A stretch of 64,000 bases of DNA from Lycium barbarum (GCF_019175385.1 NC_083346.1:85264543-85328542), one strand, 5' to 3'. Shown: positions 1 to 11,449, counted from the first letter of the stretch. Made by a program: numbers and translations. Notes: generated by a model not told the origin, from the sequence alone.

Positions 1-1926
1 TGCTGATATTTTGGCCGAGTTAAATTCTCGGATTTGTTGTTGTGTTTTTGGCCGAGTTGAATTCTCGGGGTTGTTGTATTTACAAGGGAAGTGCTGCCGA
101 AATTTCTGTAAATAAAGTGTTGGATTAGAATTGAACTCTTAAGTGTTATGGCTAATGTTTGGTACGTATGAATATTGTTGTAGATCTTGCGAGGCCAGAG
201 GCTTAAGTTCGGATTAGCGTAGAAAGCGGGCAAGGTATGTAAGGCTTACCTTTCTTTCTTTTGGCATGATCTCTACGAAACGAGCAAATGACGTATATGT
301 ATGAATTCAAAGAAATTTCCCATTCTTAGAGCCACTAGGATGGCTAACATTCTTGACTTCCATAAGTTGTTTCATATGGTGTTGACGCGTACCTATGATG
401 TCCGAAGTTTGTTTGATATGTTCTAAAGGGCACTCGAAGGATAATCGGTATGACTAAAGTTCTGATCTTCAAATGCTAGCACGTCCTATTATTCTATTGA
501 GTCTTTGATGTGTTTTGATGTGTACGTATGGTTCCAAAAGCTCTACTTGAATTGGTCCATAACGATATCCGAAAAGTACTTGATATGATTGTTGCGTTGA
601 TTTTCCAAAAATAGCTTTTGAAACGTTCGTAGAAGGTTCTGTACTTCAAACGCTCATAACTTTCTTATACTAAGTCGGATTGACCCGAAACTTGTTTCTG
701 AGCCTTCAGGGGTCGGTGAGTATACTTGTCCATCGAGTCTTAGAATTGATTTATATACATATGGTTCTCACTACTCCGCTCGTGCGTGCTCCTATTATAT
801 CGCCCACCGAGCCTCTGGCCGGTTATATCATTGTGTGCACTATGTTATACTCGACACTAATATGTTATATATATATATATGGATCGGGCCGTACGTTCCT
901 CGGCAATAATATGTTATATATATATGGATCGGGCCGTACGTTCCTCGGCACTAATATGTTATATATATATAGATCGGGTCGTACGTTCCTCAGCACTAAT
1001 ATGTTATATATATATATGGATCGGGTCGTACGTTCCTCGGCACTAATATGTTATATATGGATCGGGTCGTACGTTCCTCGGCACTATTGCATTACATATG
1101 GATCGGTTATATGTATATGTATATGGTGGCATATGATGTCGGCACGTATGATCTGTGTTTGGAAAGTAAGTGTTTTGGTACTTTGGACGTTTTACTCATT
1201 TTCGGTACTTTTCTGACATATGACATCGGTAAGCATGATTTACGTTCGGAAAATAAACACCTTGGTATTCTGACTAATGTACTTACTTTCTGTACCGTTG
1301 TTTCGGTTATGTTTCTGTTTTCTGTATTCCATGCCTTACATACTCAGTACATATTCCGTACTGACCCCCTTTGTTCGAGGGCTGCGTTTCATGCCCGTAG
1401 GTACAGACGCGTACGTGAGTGGTCCGCCAGCTTAGGCCATCCATCCTGCTGTGTTGAAGTGCTCCCTCGTTCCGGAGCCCATACTTTTGGTACAGATCTT
1501 TCAGTTGTACATATTTATGTATACATGACTATTTAGGGGTACAGCGGGGCCCTGTCCCGTCATATGGTTCTGTTATGTTCGTTAGAGGCCTGTAGACATA
1601 TATGTGGGTCAAGGGTCATTGTTGTTCGGTCATGTTTGTGTGAAATGCGCCCTAAGAAGTCCCAGTTGCTATGATAGCCTTAACGGCTTGTGCGTATGTA
1701 TATGTATGTATATGTTTTTGGGCGATATGTCTTTCGACAGCCTTGGTGGCTTCTGTATGATATGTATGTTACAGGTGACCGCTTAAGACGACGTGTGTTC
1801 TCAGTATCTGTATAAATTAAAATATGTTGGATATGGATAAGTTACGGATATGTCGATTTGGTAAGTAGGTGTGTACGGGTGTCCAGCTCGGGCACTAGTC
1901 ACGGCCCACGGGGTTGGGTCGTGACA
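1..1926 (+). repeat. Tekay-like gypsy LTR, 3' part, cut by the window edge
   Basis: The stretch follows the same order of blocks as the complete LTRs at 12211-14984 and 20181-22979: the 'ggcatgatct' block (about 264), 'actcagtaca' before a 'ctgaccccct' block (about 1342-1370), a 'catgcccgtagg' block, a 'ggggccctgtcccgtcat' block (about 1545) and the terminal 'gggttgggtcgtgaca' ending at 1926. No primer-binding site follows, so this is the right end of a 3' LTR or a solo LTR rather than a 5' LTR. Its start lies left of the window. Shadow reading frames inside it show no protein homology. Confidence 0.8.
855..1081 (+). repeat. Tandem array of five 41-49 bp units within the LTR
   Basis: Units start at 855, 904, 949, 994 and 1041. 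Each has a 'cactaatatg' head, a variable TA run and a 'ggatcgggycgtacgttcctcgg' tail. Length differences are mostly in the TA run. A single diverged copy of the tail occurs at about 42107-42130 in another LTR fragment. Confidence 0.9.
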
Positions 1927-1989
1927 TTCTAGCCGTTGCTCGGTCAACTCTACAGGTGTAAAGCTGTTGACACTGTACCAACTGGCAGC

Positions 1990-2650
1990 AGTGCAGTAGC
2001 ACAACTGCAGTGTGCGAGTGGACAATGCAATGTCCCTTTCACCTCAACACTTGACCCTCCTAGATAAACAACATTATACAAGGGCAAACCCAACACTTTG
2101 TAAATCAGAAAATCTCATATATCTCAAAGTGCAAGCAGCTGCCTCTCAAGGTGCTCTCAAGAACAAAGCTACAATAAACAGAAGGACCAGTTCTCAATCA
2201 CTAAAGGTGTTTTGAGTCCTTAGGTTTGTTGAGTCTTTTTCTTTTGTTCTTATTTTTTATTCCTACATGGATTTCAAGAAGTGTAATAGTTGAACAGATC
2301 TTCAACCTCTATGAGTTGTTCACTTGGCTAGAGTTAGTCAAGGTAGGTTCTTTGCAATAGAGTTATTGTAAAGGGCTTGCAATAGAGTTATTGTAAGAGG
2401 GAGCGATTAAGAATTTAATTCCTAGGTGTCAATATGTTGTAATCTGAAGTTGCTCATTTATAGTGAAGTTGAGGAAATCCTACTGCAGTGGGTCGTGATT
2501 TTTAATACCTTGTGCAAGGAGTTTTTCACGTAAATATCTTGTGTTATTTACTTTCTGTCTTACTTAAGGGAACAGATAGAGAACCTGGTTCTCTATACTA
2601 TTTGGTGGACTCATATATTCTATCAATTCTTGAATATTGAGATGGTTGGA
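1990..2650 (+). repeat. Possible Copia-type LTR or leader remnant
   Basis: There is no usable reading frame. Phrases such as the repeated 'gcaatagagttattgtaa' (2354-2393), a splice-like CTCATTTATAG and a 'ttttcacgtaaatatcttgtg' block resemble leaders of Solanaceae Copia elements. No LTR pair or TSD is visible, so the assignment is weak. Confidence 0.3.
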
Positions 2651-2696
2651 TGTTATGAGCATAACTTGTGGGGTACTAAATCAGGATTACTCTAAG

Positions 2697-3004
2697 TAGG
2701 CGTTTGGCCATAGATTCCAAATATTTTTCGCTTTATTTGAAATTTATGGAGTTGAAGTTGAAGATAAAGTTATGTTTGGTTATACTTTCTCCAAATAATA
2801 TTTGGATTGACTTTCAGACTTGATTGTACTTAAATACAACTTCAAAAGTGAAATGTGAGTTGGAAACTAGGTTATAAGTTGTTTTGCAAATCTGAAATAC
2901 AACTTTAAGTTGAATTTAAAGTTTTCATGATCAAACGCTGATTTTCAAAATAGTCAAAAATTATTCCAGAAATAATAATAATTTTTATGTTCTAACGAGT
3001 CCTA
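2697..3004. mobile_element. Probable MITE (TAGGCGTTTGGCCATA type)
   Basis: It begins with TAGGCGTTTGGCCATAG and ends with a sequence whose reverse complement starts TAGGACTCGTTAGAACATA. The AT-rich interior lacks coding potential. The 'cgtttggccata' head is typical of short non-autonomous DNA elements in Solanaceae genomes. The terminal repeats match only in part and no clear TSD was found. Confidence 0.4.
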
Positions 3005-3426
3005 AAAGTGATCAAGGGTTAGTGAAAGTATTTGCTTGAGGACAAATTTCTAAAACTACCAAGTGTCAAGTGGGATCAAACCCTCCAAATTGTCCAAAGA
3101 TGTTCCATGCTCCACATCTCACCATTAAAATGACACTATCTTAACCATATTTGGAGGATCCATTACTAGGTGTATATGAAAAGGCTTAAGGCCCACCACA
3201 AAAATAATAGGTGAAGAGAATAAGGGCCCTATATGTCGATTGGTAACCCCGTAAGGTGACAATGATAGTGACCCCGTACACGGCCTTGGTGATAGTGGTT
3301 GGCAAAGCCTTGCTCACAATACCACCACAGCCCCTTTAAATCGGCACACTACACATGTTAGTGCACAATATCCCTGGTTTATCCGATAGTTTACTGTACG
3401 CCAAAAATGATTTCTAGAAAAAAATA

Positions 3427-4075
3427 TTAGGGTGTGTTTGGTACAACGGGAAATATTTTCATGGAGAATGTTTTTCAAGAAATTATTTTCTCGGTGAACA
3501 AGTGATTTCTTACCCATTTTCTTTTGTTGAAAAATGTCATTTTGAAAAATGTCATTTTGAGAACATTCACATATATATAATAAAAGCAAAACACTATAAG
3601 GTTTTTGAATTCGGAATGCAACTTCTTGTGGTGGGGGATAGGCAGGGTGGGAGGAGGGGGTAGGAAGGGGTTTGGGATTTGGGGGAGGGGGGAGGGGAGG
3701 GAGGTTAGTAGAGGGCTAGCTAGGCGGGGTGGGGATGGGGGTGGTGGGTAGGGAAAGTGGGTGGTAAGTGGGGTAGGCAGGGGGTTGGGGGTTAAGCGGA
3801 GGTGGTGGGTTGGATAGGTAGGAGTGGGTTAGGGGTAGGAGTAGGCGTTGGCGTAGGTGGGTAGGTAGGTAGTAGGGGTGGGCGGATAATGTGGTGGTCA
3901 TGAGTCGGGGATGCGTTGATGTGTTTTTATTGATCCGAAAAATGATTTCCGTCAAATTTTAAAGGAAAATATTTTCTCCTATTTGAGGAAATCATTTTTT
4001 CAAGATATTTAGAGCAACCAAATAAGGAAAAATAAGAAAATATTTGCCGGAAAACATTTTCTGCCAAATTAGGCC
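3427..4075. repeat. MITE-like arms around a G-rich tract
   Basis: The left arm (about 3427-3560: 'gtgtttggtaca', 'gaaatattttc') and right arm (about 3935-4075: 'gaaaatattttctcc', 'ggaaaacattttctgcc') are roughly inverted and resemble common Solanaceae MITE termini. Between them lies the G-rich tract 3627-3880. No gene is present. Confidence 0.4.
3627..3880 (+). repeat. G-rich low-complexity tract
   Basis: About 250 bp of G-runs, mostly GGTGGG, GGGGG and GGTAGG types, are interrupted by A and T with very little C. Many runs of three or more G lie a few bases apart, so the + strand has G-quadruplex potential. The opposite strand gives a proline-rich frame that is only a composition artefact. 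Confidence 0.8.
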
Positions 4076-4375
4076 TTGAGCCTAACTCAAAGAGAGGAGG
4101 ATTGCCCAAGCCATATAAGGAGTCTAGGGATATGATCCCTCACCGATGTGAGATATTTCTCTTCATCATTTAACACCCCCCCTCCCCCATAGCCGGACCC
4201 TTCCCGAACTGGAGTGTGCATAATCATGCATCGGGGTATTTCCACCCCCTTCAATTGGTCGAGGGGGGCATTCCACCCCCACCCCCCTCCGGCTCCCTCC
4301 AAAATCTCGGGGTGTCCACATCGGATGGGCCTGGATCTGATATCAGGCTAAATTAGGTCTTGGGCCTAACTTAAT

Positions 4376-4863
4376 TAGGGCTGGGAGTTTGGTCAGTTTA
4401 GTTTGATTTCACAAATTCGGTTCGGTTTTTCGGATTGTAAAAAATGAGAACCAAAACCGAACTGAAATAACTTTTGTTCAATTCGATTTTTGCAATTTCG
4501 GTTCGATTTATCCGGTCAGTTTCTTCGGTTTAGATATGCATGACATAGTTAAGCATCAAGTCGATACTTCATCATTCTAGAAAATTCTAATAGTGCTTGG
4601 TATGAGACATTAGAAAAGTGTATTGTTGACTGCATAATAATCACTTCATCAGCCAAAATACAAATTAATATATTGGCAGAACTTTTCCCCACATTTCACT
4701 TAAGTCCTCTATTACTAGTATTTCTTGTTTATCTGCCAACATCTTCTCTACAATTCAAGAGATATGACAAAGGGAATGGAGATTATAAGTAGTTCCTTAT
4801 AAGAAGAGGTTTTTATTCACAATTTGCAATGTTAATATTACTAAGATAACACCCATTGTCACA

Positions 4864-4932
<69 letters not shown>

Positions 4933-5132
4933 TCAAGAAAAAAGTGGCTTGTTAAAATTCGGTTTTTCAGTTTAACCGAATTAAATTTTGCATAAACCGA
5001 AAACTAAACCGAATTGTTGTAATCTTATAAATTTAAATCGAACCGGACCGAATAAACCGAAACCGAAAATAACTTCGGTTCGGTTCGGTTCAGTCGGTTT
5101 TTTCGGTTTGAACCATATTATGCCTATCCCTA
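4376..5132. mobile_element. Non-autonomous hAT-type transposon with 8-bp TSD
   Basis: The left end reads TAGGGCTGGG and the right end, reverse-complemented, reads TAGGGATAGG, an 8/10 terminal match. A perfect 8-bp direct repeat AACTTAAT flanks it at 4368-4375 and 5133-5140. Both subterminal regions are filled with CGGTTCGGTTT and AAACCGAACCG type motifs. No transposase frame is present, so it must have moved in trans. It interrupts the TRIM-like repeat. Confidence 0.85.
4866..4929. repeat. (AT)n microsatellite
   Basis: An uninterrupted AT dinucleotide run of about 64 bases within the hAT-type element. Confidence 0.95.
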
Positions 5133-5250
5133 AACTTAATTACACTCCAAAAGCTAGCTCAAAAAGCGTAGGATTGCCCAAGGCATATAAGGAGTCCAGA
5201 GATCCCATCCATCACTGATGTGGGATATTTCTTTTCATCACATAAATAGC

Positions 5251-5847
5251 CGGCGGAAAAATGTCATTTTAGCTAAGTTAATTGTTGTCCTCTCTCTCTC
5301 TATCTTTTTTTTTGAAAAATAGTTAAACTTGAGGGCAGTACAGCTCAAAATTTTGCAGGGTGTAACATTTTTTCTACCTAGGAACATTTGTCATTAAACT
5401 CAAAGAATAAGCATGCGTGTACTTTAGGAGAGGTGAGAGGGCACTTTGCTATTATGTCATTAGCATTAGATGACATGTGACTATGGTGTAATATGTTTAA
5501 TAAACGATGAAGATCATATTTTATTGATCTTTTTAAATATACATTCGTCACAACATTGTTTAAGTGTTGATTCAAGCAAGTCAAATATGGACTAAGAACT
5601 GACATATTATTAGGTGGTTTTGACATGCTGTGCCAAAGAAAATTGATGTAATCATGCAAATGTTAAATTCCACCATCCCTATCTAGCCCATAAGTGACAA
5701 AAATCAAATTCTCCTTTTTTGTAGACTAATTTTTCTGAATGAAGTTTTTCAATGATCTAAAGTAACGTAACCTTAAGAAAATGATTTTATCAAGGGATAT
5801 TATTTTAGAGTATACTAATTAACGCACCTTGGATGTCGAAACTTTCC
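5251..5847. other. Intergenic stretch without recognisable genes
   Basis: AT-rich sequence with a short CT-rich run (about 5290-5310). The only frames are unrecognised and no repeat boundary is clear. Confidence 0.5.
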
Positions 5848-6030
5848 AGTTTAACCAACTAAGGTTGTGGTAATGAGGTAAGTACTCCTCCATCGTTGAC
5901 CTCGAGTTCAAATCGTGGGTGGAGTCTCATTTATTAGGGATCTCTTTACCCTCAATGTGGGACTTCCTGAGAAGAATCCGAATTTAGTCGGGTCCTAATA
6001 TGAATATCGGACACCAAGTGAGAAAACAAA
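5848..6030 (+). mobile_element. tRNA-derived SINE (Solanaceae SINE type)
   Basis: The layout matches Solanaceae tRNA-derived SINEs: an A-box-like 'ggttgtggtaatgagg' near the start, a B-box-like 'gagttcaaatc' (about 5905-5915), then the body phrases 'gtggagtctcatttatta', 'gaatccgaatttagtcggg' and 'atcggacacca'. The tail fades into an A-rich segment near 6030-6045. No exact TSD was defined. Assignment is from remembered family sequence. Confidence 0.6.
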
Positions 6031-6044
6031 AAATAAAAAAGTTT

Positions 6045-7371
6045 CCCCACTGTCCACTCACCTACCAGGCAGCGATCGAGCCATTTCGTTGGTGGGTACT
6101 GGACCTGGCCAGGCATCGATAGGGATAACTCTTTGTTGAGTCCTGGCCTAGCCAGACATTGATAGAGCCATAGCACCTTCAAATCTTGGAGCCTAGCTAG
6201 GCGTTGTAGACACTGATTGAGCCAAGACGGAATATATACAGGTCAACTTTTCCTTAATTAACAGGCAATACGATATGTAGCTTATATCTCAAATTACCAA
6301 AGCAGGAAAATTTTACACAAAAAACTCATAATTGGAAATGATCCATGAATCTTTCTGAGGCACATTTGGTTGATATGAAATTGTGTCGTACACAAAAATA
6401 ATTTCAATTATTATCCAGCAGCAACATCAATCATAACATGAAACGATTCTCAACAAGCCACCGATGAAATGATGAAATTTCTAGTCAAGATTTTATATGC
6501 TTAAAATATTAACTAATAAATAAATAAAAGTAAAAGAATATAATATGATTGAGAATGATACTAACAAATATACCCTAACGGCACAAACATTAGCATATCA
6601 GTTAGCCTAACGGGTGGCTGAATAATAATAATAATAGCCACCGCCAAATACTTGCATGCCTTTTGAATAGGTTTATTCATGTATCATTGGACCTCTTCAA
6701 GTTTCTATCAGACTATCAATGTGATAGATTTCGTCATTAATATGAAGATTATGAAATTTTAAATAAAAGGTATGCAATTTTTTTCTGAGAAGAATCCAAT
6801 GCAGAAAAAAAAATCTATCATGCTTGCTATGGCCCATGTACTTTAAATGCTTGCTGGTCTGCTTGTATAGATGTATTAAAAGCCATAAAGGAAATTTGTA
6901 TCGAAATGTATATCATGAACTTGAGGCCCTTAAATGAGAATAGATGAAAGCCAACTTTGATGGTGATACACAAGTAGGTGGAGTTAGAATTTTAAATTTT
7001 TAAAAACACAATTTACTAAATTTTAAATAAATTATTTATACAGGGTCATTGGCACCTATGTCCTTATTTTGTGTTGAATTTTTTATTTATGCCCCTTATC
7101 ACAAATAACTTTTTATGTGTGATATTACTTTATATTTTCATATCGTGATATTAATTTATATTTTCATATCATAATATCACACAAGTTATGTCTCGCATCC
7201 TTAAAGAATTTATGTCCACTAGGCATAACTAAATATTAGAGACCAACCCGTTTGAAGGGCAAATAGTCAAGCAATTTCTTCATTAAATAAATATAGAGTT
7301 TGGACCAAAATTACTGAATTCCGTCGAAACAATAAACTCCACTATGACTCCACCCCCAGATACACATCATA
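6045..7371. other. AT-rich intergenic stretch
   Basis: No protein with recognisable similarity and no clear repeat ends. It includes short ATA and AATAAT runs (about 6622-6640) and a local direct duplication of 'gtgatattactttatatttt' type sequence at 7108-7165. Confidence 0.5.
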
Positions 7372-7373
7372 TA

Positions 7374-7592
7374 ACTCCCTCCGTTTCAATTTATATGAAC
7401 TCATTTGAATGGGCACGACATTTAAGAAAGAGTGAAGACTTTTGAAACTTATGGAGCAAATTAAGTCTTGAATATTTGTGTGACTGTAAATCACTTCATA
7501 AAGTGAATTTGTTTTCAAATTAGGAAAGCGATTATTCATTTTGACACGGATTAAAAAGGAAATAGGTTCATATAAATTGAAACAGAGGGAGT
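7374..7592. mobile_element. Stowaway-type MITE
   Basis: The ends read ACTCCCTCCGTTTCAATTT and, on the other strand, ACTCCCTCTGTTTCAATTT. These inverted repeats extend inward through a 'tatatgaac' segment. The CTCCCTCYGT terminus is diagnostic of Stowaway (Tc1/mariner) MITEs, which duplicate TA. TA is present at the right edge; the left edge is ambiguous (TAA). Length is about 219 bp with no coding capacity. It lies about 880 bp upstream of the NPH3 gene start. Confidence 0.88.
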
Positions 7593-8175
7593 ATTTCTTT
7601 TAATTTTAGATATTTCTCTCAGTCTTCTCTTTATATCATTATCGCTTTTGTGTATATCTTTTGTCCAAAATTTGTCTAAACTAATCCGAGGGAGTAAAAT
7701 AGGAATAGAAAAGTTGCTGAAGTAATGATGAGAAGGAAGGGCACTAATTGGCGTGGCCTCCCTCTCATTACTAGCACGCTGGCAACAGAAAGATACCAAA
7801 ATTAAGGCAGTGCCTCTATCTCTTCAAGTCCTAATAAAAGACATTTTCAAGAAATGATAATTTCAGTTCTTTGGAAGTACTATAACAACCTTAAATTTTT
7901 TTGTTTGTCATATACATTTTTGCTTATATGTATTAGTACTCCATATTCATGTGGCTCTACGTTTCTCTTGAGGGACAAAAAAAAAAATAAGGAACAGAAT
8001 AGTCCTTATAGGTTTTTAAGAAAATTGACTTGTGCTACTATCATCATTTGATCTTGATGAGATATTTGAGTGCCATTTGTTCTTCTGTTGGCACGTCTAA
8101 ATCATAATGGGGTAGAGAATTTGACTGAAAGAGAAGCTTGATTTTCTAGGTTCATGACATTTTGGCTATTTTTAG

Positions 8176-8183
8176 TATAAATA
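8176..8183 (+). promoter_or_regulatory. Candidate TATA box of the NPH3-type gene
   Basis: TATAAATA lies 285 bp upstream of the ATG at 8468, which would leave a 5' leader of roughly 250 bases. No transcript evidence, so this is positional inference only. Confidence 0.45.
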
Positions 8184-8467
8184 AATTGAGTCTCTACTTG
8201 GCAGATGGTAGCAAATCCAGTAGTTTCTCTGCCCTTTTCTACACTTCTTTTTTTCTTTGCATGTTAAAGAACTACTTGGGGGTTGATAAAATAACTTTCT
8301 TGTTTGATTTACCAAATATATAGGTAATTCACAGGGTATAGTTAGTTGGTTGTTTTGTCTTCCGACAATATCTACTGCTTGCAGGTGGTTTTGTGTGTCT
8401 GACTATGCTATGGTATTTCATATCTGCTAAATTCTGCTGAATTAACAACCAAAAAGAGAACTCAGAC

Positions 8468-11449
8468 ATGAAGTTTATGAAACTTGGATCTCGGCCTGAC
8501 ACTTTCTTCACTACTGAGGCTGTTAGGTAACTTCAATTTTACTTTCTGAATTAAACATACTTCAGATATATAATAGACTAACCATGTTCTTTCTTTTCTT
8601 GATACAGATCAGTCTCCTCTGAAATTTCAAGTGATCTCATAGTCCAAGTAAAGAGTAGCAGATATTTGCTTCACAAGGTTAAATTCTCTACCAACTTTCT
8701 TTTCTTCCCTTTTTTATTTTATTTTTACGTTAATCACCACTTTTTCACGAGTTTTACCCTCTACTATCCGTTATTCATTTTTCCTACCTGAATTATCACC
8801 ATCTACTTAACTAGTTAAGTAGATGGTGATAGTTTAGGTAGGAAAAGAAAACAATTGATACTGTCATTAAAAAAAAGAATAACTGATAGTTGGCCTAGTT
8901 AGTTTCGAGGTGTGGTTTAATATATAGATGGTGATAGTTCAAGTAGGAAAAGGGAACAATTAATAGTTGCGGTGTAAAAATTGTGAAAAAGTTATAGTTA
9001 AGGTGTGTGTTTTTAGCACTATCCCCCTTTTTTCTTTTCTGAAAAAACCTTCTCATTATCTGTTTCTTGAAAAAAACAGTTTCCCCTGTTTTCCAAGTGT
9101 TTAAGGCTGCAGAGGGTATGCTTTGAAAGTCCAGAAAAAACCTCTCAACAACAAATAGTCAAACTACCAGATTTTCCTTGTAGCATAGAAGACTTTGAGC
9201 TGTGTGCTAAATTCTGCTATGGAATCACCATCACTCTCAGTGCTCACAACATTGTTCCAGTACGCTGTGCAGCCGAATATCTACAAATGACAGAAGATGT
9301 CGAAAAGGGAAACTTAGTTTGCAAACTAGAAGTGTTCCTCAATTCTTGCGTACTTTCAGGTTGGAGAGACTCAATCGTGACGTTACAAAACACCAAGTCA
9401 TTTCCTTTATGGTCCGAAGACCTTGGAATAACGAGCAAATGTATCGAAGCCATTGCTTCAAAGGTTTTATCCAATCCTATCAAAACGAATTTGTCACGTA
9501 GTTACTCAAAAAGAGGCGGAAGAGATGATGTAATTTCGTGCAATGGATCAGAAAGCCTGAGGCATAATAATAAACCTTTATGTAAAGACTGGTGGGCTGA
9601 AGATTTAGCAGAATTGAGTATTGATCTATATTGGAGAACAATGATAGCTATAAAATCTGGTGGAAGAGTACCTGCTAATCTTATTGGTGATGCATTGCGA
9701 ATTTACGCCTCTCGATGGCTACCAAACATATCAAAGTATGCAAATCGCTCTGACTCAAATTCAATTGGGAAACATAGGCTCCTGTTGGAGTCAATTATCA
9801 GCTTATTGCCAGCTGAAAAAGGAGCTGCTTCTTGTAGCTTTCTATTAAAATTGCTTAAAGCAGCCAACATTTTGAAGGCATCTTCTTCATCAAAGATGGA
9901 ATTGGCAAGAAGAGTTGGAATTCAGTTAGAGGATGCTACAGTTGGTGATCTGTTAATACCTTGTGTATCGAAAACAAGTGATACAATTTATGATGTGGAT
10001 ATTGTTATGACCATATTAGAACAGTACTTCATGCTACAAGGTCAAAGTCCGCCAACAAGTCCTCCACGACGAATCAAAGGGAATTTCGAGAGAAGAAGAA
10101 GATCCCGGTCTGCCAAGAATATTGATCTCGAGTTTCAGGAAAGTAGGAGATCATCTTTTGCATCACATAGCTCTAAACTCAAAGTAGCTAAGCTTGTCGA
10201 TGGATATCTCCAACAGATTGCCACGGAGGAAAAGTTGCCACTGTCGAAATTCGTTTCCATTGCTGAAGCAATTCCTGAATTTTCAAGGCTCGACCATGAT
10301 GATCTTTATCGAGCCATTGACATCTATCTTAAGGTAAACTGGATGTTAAATCACACAAATCTTCCTCTAATTTATTTTATGGATTTTCCAATAATTTTAT
10401 GTTCAAGCGTAGTTCGAGAAACTGAAAGTGAAATAGAAGAGAAAATTTATTATTGGCTAGAAGTTACAATGTGGGCTAATATCATTTTAGCAGAAAACCA
10501 ATTCGTTTGACCTCTGAAACGTCCCAAGTCAAGAATTGTCATAGTTAAAAGGTTGAACTGACTTGATTGTAATAGGCATAGTTATATCTGCAATCCCCTT
10601 TTTTAACACCGACATTGAACATGGACTAATGGTAATTGTTTGTGGAACCTCTCTATTTAACTTAAACACGCTAACAATTTACACAAACTTAACAGTATAA
10701 TTCAACATATTGTAAATAATTAGTTTCACATATTATGAGCAGTTACTTATAGTTATATGTTTTAGGTGACCTAATAGTTTAAAAATACGGAAGGAGAGCC
10801 TTGACATAATTGGTAAAGTTACTGCCATGTGACAAGGAGGTCATCGGTTCTAGCCGTGGAAATAGCCTCTTGCAGAAATGCAGGGTAATGCTGCGTACAA
10901 TAGACTCTTATGGTCCGGTCCTTTCCTGGACCCAGCCCATAGCGGGAGCTTACACCCGGCTGTCCTTTTAACAGTTTAAAAATCCGTTGTTAAATTCTTG
11001 CTTGTTTTACTATAAAAATGTAGGGGCATCCAGGTCTGAACAAGAATGAAAGAAAGCGTTTGTGCAGAATGTTAGACTGCAAGAAATTATCGATGGAAGT
11101 TTGCATGCATGCAGCACAAAATGAACTGCTCCCACTAAGAGTAGTAGTTCAAGTTCTCTTCTTCGAACAAGCGCGAGCCACCATGTCTGGTGGACATGTA
11201 ACTGAGCTTCCAAGCAACATCAAGGCTCTTTTAGCTAACCACGATGACACATCAAAGACTTCTGCATCTTTCACCAATGATGATCAATGGAGTGCCTCAG
11301 GCAAGATTTCGACTCTGAAGATGAAGCTGAACGAAGATTTGGACGAAAATTATGTTCATGGAAATGGCAGATCTTCAAGAATAAAATCTAAGAGAATGTT
11401 TAGTAAGTTGTGGTCCAGTAATAGATCAGTTGCAAGTGAAAAGAACTAA
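8468..11449 (+). CDS. BTB/POZ and NPH3 domain-containing protein (NPH3/RPT2-like family)
   Basis: Four exons are supported by reading frame and GT-AG borders: 8468-8526, 8608-8677, 9080-10333 and 11024-11449, giving 1809 bases or 602 residues, normal for the family. The start [13 protein letters not shown] is the typical NPH3-family N-terminus. A BTB/POZ fold spans about residues 25-120 and includes 'LLHKFPLFSKC' across the exon 2/3 join. The NPH3 domain starts near residue 213 ([10 protein letters not shown]) and runs to about 515, with 'YRAIDIYLK' at the end of exon 3 and '[10 protein letters not shown]' in exon 4. The lysine/serine-rich tail ends KN. Family members act as substrate adaptors of CUL3 ubiquitin ligases and work in phototropin or auxin-transport signalling at the plasma membrane. 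Which subgroup it belongs to is uncertain; it looks closest to the NPY/At5g47800-like branch. Reading on past 10333 (to 10510) would just translate intron 3. Confidence 0.93.
8731..9025. repeat. Foldback repeat inside intron 2
   Basis: The core 'caccatctacttaac' (about 8797-8811) meets its reverse complement 'gttaagtagatggtg' with a two-base centre. Imperfect pairing extends outward through 'tttcctacc' and 'ggtaggaaa'. A further degenerate copy 'agatggtgatagttcaagtagg' follows near 8926-8947. The outer borders 'ccactttttcac' and 'gtgaaaaagttatag' are also inverted. It looks like a short TIR element. Confidence 0.6.
10787..10972 (+). mobile_element. Au-type SINE in intron 3
   Basis: A perfect 11-bp TSD AGTTTAAAAAT lies at 10776-10786 and 10973-10983. 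The body carries the Au SINE hallmarks: a tRNA-like head with 'aattggtaaagtt', a B-box-like GGTTCTAGCC, then 'cagggtaatgctgcgtacaa', 'ggtccggtcctttcc' and 'agcgggagctta'. It ends in a short T run, as in this family. It is in the same orientation as the host gene and lies 51 bases before exon 4. Confidence 0.9.

Larger units (their letters stand above)
4066..5250 (+). mobile_element. Candidate small LTR-type (TRIM-like) repeat interrupted by a hAT element
   Basis: Two direct copies share the phrases 'taggccttgagcctaact' or 'taggtcttgggcctaact', 'ggattgcccaag', 'catataaggagtc' and 'gatgtgrgatatttc'. Copy one is about 4066-4170. Copy two runs from about 4350 to 4375 and resumes at 5133-5250. Between them is 'tgatatcaggct' (about 4339-4350), similar to a tRNA-Met primer-binding site. 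Short size plus direct repeats suggests a TRIM element. No coding capacity. Confidence 0.4.

Noticed and set aside
680..1536. Long frames at the left end
   Set aside because: They lie in an LTR and its tandem array; no protein similarity.
3716..3955. Proline-rich frame on the - strand
   Set aside because: Composition artefact of the G-rich tract.
10334..10510. Extension of NPH3 exon 3
   Set aside because: Frame stays open by chance past the GT donor at 10334; the family sequence resumes exactly at 11024 after AG.
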